Below the pieces are notes generated by a model. The model had not been told where the DNA came from and ran no database searches. It worked only from the letters and a program-made list of their open reading frames with translations. 64,000 nucleotides of DNA from Warburgia ugandensis. Taxonomy: Eukaryota > Streptophyta > Magnoliopsida > Canellales > Canellaceae. Made by a program: the position numbers and the translations under genes. This document shows, piece by piece, positions 25,001-35,557 of this stretch. Numbering within the stretch: the stretch's first letter is position 1; each line of letters starts with the position of its first letter. The stretch is from positions 12,416,327 through 12,480,326 of the forward strand of contig CP141137.1 of assembly GCA_035236585.1 (NCBI GenBank), given 5' to 3'.

Positions 25001-28000
25001 ATCTTTGAACATGTCATTTGTAGGTCTCTTTCCCTGGAAAAAATCTACCTAAAGAATGCAATAGCTATACACATCACCTTGTGTGGTTACCTTGCAACCC
25101 ATCATCTAAATCGTTCATTACTCTTCTGAATAGTACAGATTATCATCTAACCATTACATTTTGTAATTCAATGATTGGATGGTCAATTAGAACAAAAATA
25201 CAAAATTTTATGTTAAATATCAAAATTGATTGTTGAGGTGATCTAATTAGATGCTAATTTAGAGATCTTTTGGCCAAAATTGAACACTTAACAAGTAACT
25301 TCAATATTTAAGAACAATTCTGGATTTGCAATTTTCATTACTTAGTAGGGCAAAGTTGTTTTGGTGAACTGTACCGGTCAAGTCCATCATTGAACATGTC
25401 ATTTGTAGATCTCTTTCCCGTGAAAATATCTACCCAAAGAATGCCATAGCTATACACATCGTCTTATGTGGCTACCTTGTAACCCATCATCTAAACCGTT
25501 CATTACTCTTCTGATCAACTATGAGGATCATCTGATTACTAAATTTTGCAATTCAATGATTGGATGGTCAATTAAAGCTAAAATACAAACTTTTATCTTA
25601 AATATCAAATTTGATTGCTTAGATGATCTAATTAAATGGTAATTTAGGGGAGTTTTGGCCAAAATTGAACACTTAACACCTAGCTTCAATATCTGAGAAC
25701 AATTCTGGATTTGCAATTTTCTTTACTTGGTAGGGCAAAGCAGTTTTGGTGAACTGTACCAGTCAAGTCCATCATTGAACATGTCATCTGTAGGTCTCTA
25801 TTAAGTGAAAATATCTGCCAAAAGAATGCCATAACTATACACATCGCCTTATGTGGCTGCCTTGCAACCCATCATCTAAACTGTTCATTGCTCTCCTAAA
25901 TATCTCTAATGATCACCTGACGGCTAAATTTTTCCAATCAATGATTGGATGGTCAATTAGAGCTAAAATACAAAATTTTATGTGAAATATCAAAATTGAT
26001 TGTTAAGATGATCTAATTGATGGTAATTTAGGAGCCTTTTTGCCAAAATTGGACACTTAATAGGTAGCTTCAATATTGGAGAATAATACTGGATTTACAA
26101 TTTTCATTACGTAGTAGGGCAAAGCTGTTTTAGTGAACTGTACCGGTTAGGTCCATCATTGAACATGTCATCCGTAGGTCTCTTTCCTGGGAAAATATCT
26201 ACCCACAGAATGCCATAGCTATACACACCGCATTGTGCGGCTGCTTGTAACCCATCATCTAAACTATTCATTACTCTTTTGATTAGCTCTGAGGATCATC
26301 TAATTGCTAAATTTTGCAATTCAACGATTGGATGGTCAAATAGAGCTAAAATACAAAATTTAATCTTAAATATCAAATTTGATTGCATAGATGATCTAAT
26401 TAGATGGTAATTTAGGGGTGTTTTGGCCAAAATTGAACACTTAACAGGTAGCTTCAATATCTAAGAACAATTCTGAATTTGTAATTTTCATTGCGTGGCA
26501 GGGCAAAGATGTTTTGGTGAACTGTACTAGTCATGTCCGCCATTGAACATGTATCTATAGATCTCTTTCCCATAAAAATATCTATCCAAAGAATGCCATA
26601 ACCATACACATCGCCTTGTATAGTTGCTTTGCAACCCATCATCTAAACTATTCATTACTCTTCTAAATATCACTGATTATGATCTAACCGTTAGATTTTG
26701 TAATTCAATGATTAGATGGTCAATTAGAGCTAAAATAAGAAATTTTATGTTATATATCAAAATTGATTGCTGAGGTGATCTAAATAGATAGTAATTTAGG
26801 GGTCTTTTTACCAAAATTGAAAACTTAACAGGTAGCTTCAATATCTGAGAACAATTCTGGATTTGCAATTTTCATTACGTGGTGGGGCAAAGCTGTTTTG
26901 GTGAACTGTACCAGTCAAGTCCATCATTTAACATATTATCTGTAGATTTTTTTCCCATGAAAATATCTACCTAAAGAATGCCGTAGCTATACACATCGCC
27001 TTGTGTGGTTGCCTTGCAACCCATCATCTGAACCATTCATTTCTCTTCTGATTAGCTGTGATGATCATCTGATTTCTAAATTTTGCAATTCAATGACTGG
27101 ATGGTTAATTAAAGCCAAAATGTAAAATTTTATTTTAAATATCAAAATTAATTGCTTAGATGATCTAATTAAATGGTAATTTAGGGGTATTTTAGCAAAA
27201 ATTGAACACTTATCAGGTCGCTTCAATAACTGAGAACAATTCTATATTTGTAATTTTCATTACGTTGTAGGGCAAAACTGTTTTGATGAACTATACCAGT
27301 CAAGTCCATCATTGAACATATCATCTGTAGATCTCTTTCCCATGAAAATATCTACCCAAAGAATGCCATAGCTATACGCATCGCCTTATGTGGTTGCCTT
27401 GCAACCCATCATCTAAACCATTCATTGGTCTTCTGAATAACACTGGTGATCATCTGACTGTTAAATTTTGTAATTCAATTACTAGATGGTCAATTACAGC
27501 TAAAATACAATTTTTATGTTAAATATCAAAATTGATTGCTGAGGTGATCTAATTAGATAGTAATTTAGGGGTCTTTTCGCAAAAATTGAACACTTAGCAA
27601 GTAGCTTCAATATCTGAGAACAATTCTGGATTTGCAATTTTTTTTACTTGGTAGGGTAAAGTTGTTTTAGTGAACTGTGCAGGTCAAGTCCATCTTTGAA
27701 CATGTCATCTGTAGGTCTCTTTCCCGTGAAAAAATCTACCCAAAGAATGTCATAGCTATGCACATCACCTTGTATGGCTACCTTGCAACCCATCATCTAA
27801 AGTATTCATTACTCTTCTGATTAGCTTTGATGATCACCTTACCGCTAAATTTTTCCATTCAACGATTGGATGGTCAATTAGAGCGAAAATACAAAATTTT
27901 ATCTTAAATATCAAAATTGATTGCTAAGATGATCTAATTAGATGGTAATTTAGAGGTGTTTTGGCCAAATTTGAACACTTAACAGGTAGTTTCAATATTT

Positions 28001-31000
28001 GAGAACAATTCTGGATTTATAATTTTCATTACGTGGTAGGACAAAGTTGTTTTGGACAACTATACCGGTCAAGTTCATCATTGAACATGTCATCTGTAGA
28101 TCTCTTTCCCATGAAAATATCTACCCAAAGAATGCCATAGCTATACACATCGCCTTGTGTGGTTGCCTTGCAACCCATCATATAAACCGTTCATTATTCT
28201 TCTGAATAGCACTAATTATCATTTGACCATTAGATTTTGTAATTCAATGATTAGATGGTCAATTAGAGCTAAAATACAAAATTTTATGTTAAATATCAAA
28301 ATTGAACACTTAACAGGTAACTTCAATATCTGAGAACAATTCTGGATTTGCAATTTTCATTACGTGGTAGTGCAAAGATGTTTTGGTGAATTGTACTGGT
28401 CATGTCCATCAATGAACATGTCATTTGTAGATCTCTTTCCCATGAAAATATCTACCCAAAGAATGCCATAGCTATACACACCGCCTTGTGTGGTTGCCTC
28501 TCAACCCATCATCTAAACCATTCATTACTCTTCTGAATAGCACTGATGATCATCTGACCGTTAAATACAAAATTTTATGTTAAATATCAAAATTGATTGC
28601 TGAGGTGATCTAATTAGATGGTAATTTAGGGGTCTTTTCGCCAAAATTGAACACTTAATGGGTAGCTTCAATGTCTGAGAAGAATTTTGAATTTGCAATT
28701 TTCTTTACTTTGTAGGGTAAAGTTGTTTTTATGAACTGTGCTGGTCAAGTCCATCTTTGAACATGTCATTTGGAGGTTTCTTTCCCGTGAAAAAATCTAC
28801 CCAGAGAATGCCATAGCTATACACATCGCCTTGTGTGAATACCTTGCAACCCATCATCTAAAGTGTTCATTACTCTTCTAATTAGCTCTAATGATCTCCT
28901 GACCGCTAAATTTTGTCATTCAACTATAGGATGGTCAATTAGAGCGAAAATACAAAATTTTATGTAAAATATCAAAATTGATTGCTAAGATGATCTAATT
29001 AGATGGTAATTTAAGGGTCTTTTGGCCAAAATTGAACACTTAATAGGTAGCTTTAATATCTTAGGACAATTCTGGATTTGCAATTTTCATTACGTTGTAG
29101 GGCAAAGATGTTTTGGTCAACTGTACTGGTCATATCCATCATTGAAAATGTATCTGTAGATCTCTTGCTCATGAAAATATCTACCCAAAGAATGGCATAG
29201 CTATACACATCGCCTTGTGTGGTTGCCTTGCAACCCATCATCTAAACCGTTCATTACTCTTCTGAATAGCACTAATTATCATCTGACCGTTAGATTTTGT
29301 AATTCAATGATTGGATGGTAAATTCGAGCTAAAATACAAAATTTTATGTTAAATATCAAAATTGATTGTTGAGGTGATCTAATTAGATGCTAATTTAGGG
29401 ATATTTTGGCCAAAATTGAATACTTAACAAGTAACTTCAATATCCAAGAACAATTCTAGATTTGCAATTTTCTTTACTTGGTAGGACAAAGTTGTTTTGG
29501 TGAACTGCACCGGTCACGTCCATCATTGAACATGTCATTTGTAGGTATCTTTTCTGTGAAAATATCTACCCTAAGAATGCCATAGCTATACACATCACCT
29601 TGCGTGACTGCCTTGTAACCTATCATCTAAACTGTTCATTACTCTTCTGATTAGCAGTGATGATCATCTGATTACTAAATTTTGCAATTCAATGATTGGA
29701 TGGTTAATTAGAGCCAAAATACAAAATTTTATCTTAAATATCAAAATTCATTGCTTAGATGATCTAATTAAATGGTAATGTAGGGGTGTTTTGGCCAAAA
29801 TAAAACACTTAACAAGTAGCTTCAATATCTAAGAACTATTCTGGATTTGTAATTTTCTTTACTTGGTAGGACAAAGCTGTTTTGGTGAACTGTACCTATG
29901 AGGTCCATCATTGAACATGTCATCTGTAGGTCTTTTTTCCGAGAACATATCTACCCAAAGAATGCCATAACTATACACATCGCCTTGTGTGGCTGCTTGT
30001 AACCCATCATCTAAACCGGTCATTACTCTTCTGATTAGCTCTAATGATCATCTAATTGCTAAATTTTGTAATTCGAAGATTGGATGGTCAATTAGAGCTA
30101 AATTACAAAATTTTATCTTAAATATCAAATTTGATTGCTTAGATGATCTAATTAGATGGTAATTTAAGGGTGTTTTTGGCCAAAATTGAACACTTAACAG
30201 GTAGCTTCAATATTTGAGAACAATTCTGGATTTGCAATTTTCATTACGTGGTGGGGCAAAGCTGTTTTGGTGAACTGTACCTGTCAAGTCCATCATTGAA
30301 CATGTTATTTGTAGATCTCTTTCCCATGAAAATATCAACCCAAAGAATGACGTAGGTATACACATCACCTTGTGTGGTTGCCTTGCAACCATCATCTAAA
30401 CCATTCATTTCTCTTCTAATTAGCTGTGATGATCATCTAACCATTAAATTTTGCAATTTAGCGATTGAATGGTCAAGTGGAGCTAAAATACAAAATTTTA
30501 TGTTAAATGTCAAAATTGATTGTTGAGATGGTCTAATTAGATTCTAATTTAGGGGTCTTTTGGCCAAAATTGAACACTTAATAAGTAGCTTCAATATCTG
30601 AGAATAATTGTGGATCTGTAATTTTCATTACTTAGTAGGGCAAAGCTATTTTGGTTAATTGTACCGGTCAAGTCCATCATTGAACATGTCATCTGTAGGT
30701 CTCTTTCCAGTGAAAATATCTACCCAAAGAATGTCATAGCTATACACATCGCCTTATGTGGTTGCCTTACAACCCATTATCTAAACTGTTCATTACTCTT
30801 CTAATTAGCTCTGATGATCATCTGACTATTAAATTTTGCAATTCGATGATTTGATGGACAATTAGAGTTAAATACAAAATTTTATATTAAATATCAAAAT
30901 TGATTGCTGAGATGATCTAATTAGATGGTAATTTAGGGGTCTTTTTTCCAAAATTGAACACTTAACAAGTATCTTCAATATCTGAGAACAATTATGGATC

Positions 31001-31541
31001 TGCAATTTTCAGTACTTGGTTGGGAATAGCTATTTTGGTGAATTGTACTGGTTAAGTCCATCATTGAACTTGTCATCTGTAGGTCTCTTTCTAGTGAAAA
31101 TATCTATCCAGAGAATGCCGTAGTTATACACATCACCTTGTGTGGCTGCCTTGCAACCCATCATCTAAACCGTTCATTACTCTAATGATCATCTGACCAT
31201 TAAATTTTGTAATTCAACGATTGGATTGTCAATTATAGCTAAAATACAAAATTTTATGTTAAATATCAAAATTGATTACTGTGATGTTCTAATTATATGC
31301 TAATTTATGGGTCTTTTGGCCAAAATTGAACACTTAACAGGTAGCTTCAATATTTGAGAACAATTTTGGATATGCAATTTTTATTACTTGGTAGGGCAAA
31401 GCTATTTTGGTGAATTGTATCGGTCAACTCCAACATTAAACATGTCATCTATAGGTCTCTTTCCCGCAAAAATATCTACCCAAAGAATGCAATAGCTATA
31501 CACATCGCCTTGTGTGGTTGCCTTGCAACCCATCCCATATT
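22085..31541 (-). repeat. ~25-unit, ~385-bp tandem array derived from a receptor-kinase exon
   Basis: The anchor 'caattcaacgattggatgg' or a variant recurs at 22106, 22490, 22876, 23240, 23625, 24009, 24394, 24779, 25164, 25549, 25935, 26318, 26701, 27086, 27471, 27856, 28240, (one shortened unit), 28916, 29300, 29685, 30069, 30454, 30839 and 31210. Spacing is 383-386 bp, except shortened steps at 22876-23240, 28240-28916 and 30839-31210. About 200 bp of each unit matches the last exon of receptor copy 1 (12432-12634); on the minus strand it reads GCKATTQGDVYSYGILW, then DIF-x-GKR. The other ~180 bp (AT-rich, with 'gatgatctaattagatgg') has no match in the receptor. The last unit passes directly into the exon of receptor copy 2. 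The period is not a multiple of three and frames are open only here and there, so no protein is expected. This is a local satellite. Confidence 0.9.
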
Positions 31542-32965
31542 CTACAATATATGGTTCCAACTTTTAGTAGGATCATATACACATTTCAAAATATACATTA
31601 TCATTAGTTTGGGAAAGAAAGGATGTTTTCATGCCAAGTTAAGTCTAATTAGGCATTTATAATTGCAAAAGATTATGTAAATTGATAAATAAAGTCATTT
31701 ACCTTGAGCGACATATCCAATAGTTCCCTTTATTCTTGATGAGCTTGTTTTATCTTCAAAGCAATTATCGATGGCCTCAAAAAGTAACTCTGATAGGCCA
31801 AAGTCACCAACATGTGCATTCATGTCATCATCAAAAAGTATGTTGCTTGTTTTAGATAGCGATTGTGATGAAGATAATCCAAGGCAGATGGGATATCAGT
31901 AGCAATTTACTCCTTCAACAAAAGTCCATTTTCTCACTACATGTTGCTCACCTTCATCAGGATGCAACCACTTATCAAGACTACCCTTGGGCATATACTC
32001 AAAGACAAGAGCTTTGAAATCATTGCCATTGAAATCAATGCTTGAGCAAGAAATGAAGATTTTAATAAGATTATGAAGACAAGTATTTCTTAAAGCTTCA
32101 CACTCAACATTGAAGCTTAAAAAAGCTTCATGTTGTTGAAGATTGAGTACCCTCACTGCAATGTTTTTTTAATTAATTTCTAGAGTTCCTTTATACAGAG
32201 AACTATAACTTCCAACACCAATCAAATTTTTCAAGGAGAACCCATTAGTTGCTCTGTGCAGATATGCATAAGAGACCCTTAACAATTGAAGATCCATAAA
32301 AGACGTGGAAGGAGGCTTCTTTTTTTACTTTCTTCTCCACTAAAATGCAACAATGAAAAGTGCCATTATAATTAGACAAGAAACCAGACCAAATATTGCT
32401 AAACCTGCCTTCAAAGCATGAGACCTTCCATGTTTTGTATAATTGCTTGTAGGGCATTCAGGCAACTCTAATTGTATATACCTCCACAGAGCTTGTTGTT
32501 TCCGTAGACTAAAATTGCACAGGCATTTCTCAAGATCCCTTTTTTGGGCACTTCACCCTCAAAATAATTAAAAGAGAGATTCAACATTTGAATTCCTTTC
32601 AAACTGCTTATGGACGAAGGAATGGATCCTTGAAACAAGTTGTGTGGCATGTAAAGGTATTCCATACTTAACCAATTGCTCAACATGCTCAGAACCTCGC
32701 CTGACAAGTTGTTGTGAGATACATCTAATGTCCCAAGCATTTTAAGGTTGCCAACTTCCAAAGGTAGAGATCCTGTGAAAGAATTATATGACAAGTCGTA
32801 ATATAATAAGAGAGTAGGAAGGTTAAGAACTTCTTTCGGTATGTTGCCACTAAGTTCATTGTTATGAAGCTACAATTGTTGCATACTCCTACAATTGCCA
32901 AGACCTAAAGTAATTTTCCTGTTAAGTTATTCAACTGTAATCCGACCATGCTCAATCTAAGCATG
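31338..32965 (-). pseudogene. LRR receptor kinase pseudogene, copy 2
   Basis: A second copy closely related to the one at 12246-15140. It keeps about five LRRs (LPLEVGNLKMLGTLDVSHNN and neighbours, 32960-32468), the membrane region, the kinase N-lobe (RVLNLQQHEAFLSFNVECEA), the segment CFEDKTSSSRIKGTIGYVA and a 161-bp intron at 31702-31542 in the same place as in copy 1. The catalytic-loop region near 31865-31880 has lost about 25 bp, removing HCDLK. The TAA after the membrane segment seen in copy 1 is present here too. The C-terminal exon is replaced by the 385-bp array, and homology to the LRRs ends near 32965. It is certainly not a working receptor kinase. Confidence 0.85.
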
Positions 32966-34085
32966 CAGTGAAACTTGTTATCTAACAAAATTCAATAGCA
33001 AGGAATCTAATCATAAATTTAGATTTAAAAAAAAAAGTATGATAATAGTGAGATATTCGATCGAAAACATATCATGTTCACCAACCTGTGCACAGTACCT
33101 ACTACCTCACAGACGCTAACATGATTAAATTGAGGACTTTGGCAACTAAGCTCAATGACTTTCTGATGAAAAGTTTCAATGAATCTTGGTACATAATGCA
33201 ATTTGATAATGAGGAATTTAATGGTATGATTAGATTTTTTTAAAACCACTCAATAGTGAGATATTCAACTGCAAATGTACTATGTTCACCAACCTGCGCA
33301 ATAGTACCTACTGCCTCACTAACGTAGTCGTGATTAAATTGCTAATTTTGGCCACTTGGTTCAATAACTTTTCAATCAAAAGTTTTAGCGAAACTTAGTA
33401 CCTAATATAATTCGATAATGTGGTATTTAACAATATAGTTAGATTTCAACAATAATTAATCAATAGTGAGATATTCAATTGGAAACATATCATGTTCACC
33501 AACTAACTCAATAGTACCTACTAATCTTTTTCAATGAAATCCAACAATTTAAACTTTGATTACTGCCCATAAATGATATAAAACTATTATTAACACAAAT
33601 TATAGTATAGCCAATGTTTTAGATCAATCAAAAACACAATATATTCAAGTTTAAAACATAAGCAAAGCATTGTTACTATACACTTGAACAACTGTGAGTA
33701 GTAGACTTTAAGCTCATTGTTCGATGCCTCTATAAATTAAATTTAGAAATATAAGACTTTGGTCTTCTTCTTCCCAATGTGTTTTATCTAACAAGATTAA
33801 TTTTAGATATTTTTGTTGACTAATGAAGCAAAAATCATGCGCAAGATCCTCAACTTAATCACGTATGCGTCTATGAGATAGCAGGTATTGTGTGCAAGTT
33901 GGTGAACATGGTATATTTGAAATCAAATATCTCACTATTAGTTGGTTTTTTTTTATTTTTAATCTAACTTTATCGTTAGATTCCTTGTTATAGAATTGTG
34001 TTAGATACCAAGTTTCATAAAAAGTTCCCACCAAAAACTCATTAAACTTAGTGGCCAAAGTTGTAACTTAATCACGTCTACTTCT
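32965..34085. repeat. Direct ~208-bp repeats with an inverted copy
   Basis: Units beginning 'aatagtgagatattc' occur at 33044, 33252 and 33462 (period 208-210 bp, about 2.6 units from 32965 to 33530). The reverse complement of the same unit is found at about 33840-34080 ('caaatatctcactattag'). The ~300-bp spacer is AT-rich. The arrangement can fold back on itself, as in a foldback-type or degenerate DNA transposon, but I see no transposase. The minus-strand open frames at 33025-33249 and 33855-34058 are within the repeats. Confidence 0.7.
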
Positions 34086-34429
34086 ATGAGAAAGGAAGTC
34101 TATTAGAGAAGGGCAATATCGAAAATTTGGTAAAAAAAAATAACAAGAAAAGATGATGAAAATCTAACAAAATGTAAGTTTGCAAAGCTCACCAAAACTT
34201 AATGGCAAATTTGCAAAACTCAGAAAATGTTAGACTTTTTTGCAAATATGTCAAAACTTAATGGCTTTTTTGCAAAAAAATTTCTTGATTCAACTTGAGG
34301 CAAATTTGAAGGTTTGTGGTGTTTTAGTCTCCAAAACAGTTTGTCAACACCTTGGATGCAAGAACATGAGTAAGCAAAGGATTGTGAGAAACTTAACAAA
34401 AATATTCTCCCACACCTATTTAAAAATAT

Positions 34430-34567
34430 CAAAGAAAGGATAGACTACAAGGATCAATAGTATACATCTTTACCTTGCATTTTGTAAGAGGCTATTCGCA
34501 CGCCTTGAACCTATGACCTCAAAGTCACACGATGACAACTCAATCATTATACCAAGGCTGCCCTTCT
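34430..34567 (-). mobile_element. Au-like SINE, partial
   Basis: Minus-strand tRNA-like head and middle are present ('tagactacaaggatcaatag' to 'aaggctgcccttc'). The 3' end that other copies carry is missing at 34430, and no target duplication was seen. Confidence 0.75.
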
Positions 34568-35557
34568 TACGATAATGTTGCATCCTTGCAAAGCATCTAT
34601 CAATAAATTACAAGCAGACAATTGAAACTAATAACCCATCATTGGCCATAATTTAATTAATTAGATGTGAGGATGACCTAATCAATCCAAGTTCCAACGA
34701 TTATACAATTGCCTCATCCACCAGAGCCCATTGGGCCCATTTCCCCAAAGATGGGTCAGTTAGGCCAGCGAACGAGCTCTGGGAGTCCACTCGCCAGATA
34801 CTTGTGATTGGCCCACCCACATAATATCCCCCTAATTGAATATTTCAACTTGTGGCACTGAATAGAGATGCCGATTGCTAGCAAGCATCCATAACCGTAG
34901 GATCAACAAACTAGAGTATGAATTATTGCTTAATTCACAGCTGTCGATTTGTAAACCACCTGTCAATGAGCTACTATAAGGTGATTGGCCATCCAAAAGT
35001 GCAAATGTTCACACCAGGAGCTCAAAGTATAAGCTGGGTCCAGGTATCGATTCGCCCAATCCATTTATCGACTCGACTGTACGCTATTCCCTAACAATCA
35101 TATACATTGGATGGTCGCCCCAGTTATATTATAATGCACATAGATTGGGTGACCCAATTATATTATAATGTATATAGGTTGGATGACCCAATTATATTAT
35201 ACGAGGCAGTTTATGTTGATAAATAGGTCATGTTCGAGTTACGAATTCTTGATACGATTGTTAATCATGTCACATATACTCTAATGAGTCAGTCTTGACA
35301 CAACACAAACACAACTTACAAACATGATTTACCATCTCTAGTGGACAGTACGGTAAAAATGCATAAGAAATTAAATCTTTCTGAATCATGGGGTATATCT
35401 TGCATTGATGCACTCCAATCTTTCTCTTATCTCCCCATATCTGGCTGAGAAAAAAGGGGTCACCCATTACATCCTAATTGACTAGAAGAGAAGGAGATGG
35501 GTCCAAGCAGCATCTGCTAATGAGAAATAGCAATGGGCTTTTTCTATTTTGCAATTA
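34568..35557. other. Intergenic / pectate lyase 3' flank
   Basis: No gene recognised. It contains a small minisatellite (35101-35202) and the presumed 3' untranslated region of the pectate lyase-like gene. Confidence 0.4.
35101..35202. repeat. Minisatellite, ~38 bp x ~2.7
   Basis: Three successive copies share 'gacccaattatattataatg' or a close variant (35150 onward), with diverged spacers. Coordinates are approximate. Confidence 0.65.

Noticed and set aside
22085-31541. CRISPR-like or classical coding repeat array
   Set aside because: Units are 385 bp, not short repeats with spacers, and the host is a plant. The period is not a multiple of three and frames are interrupted, so no repeat protein either.
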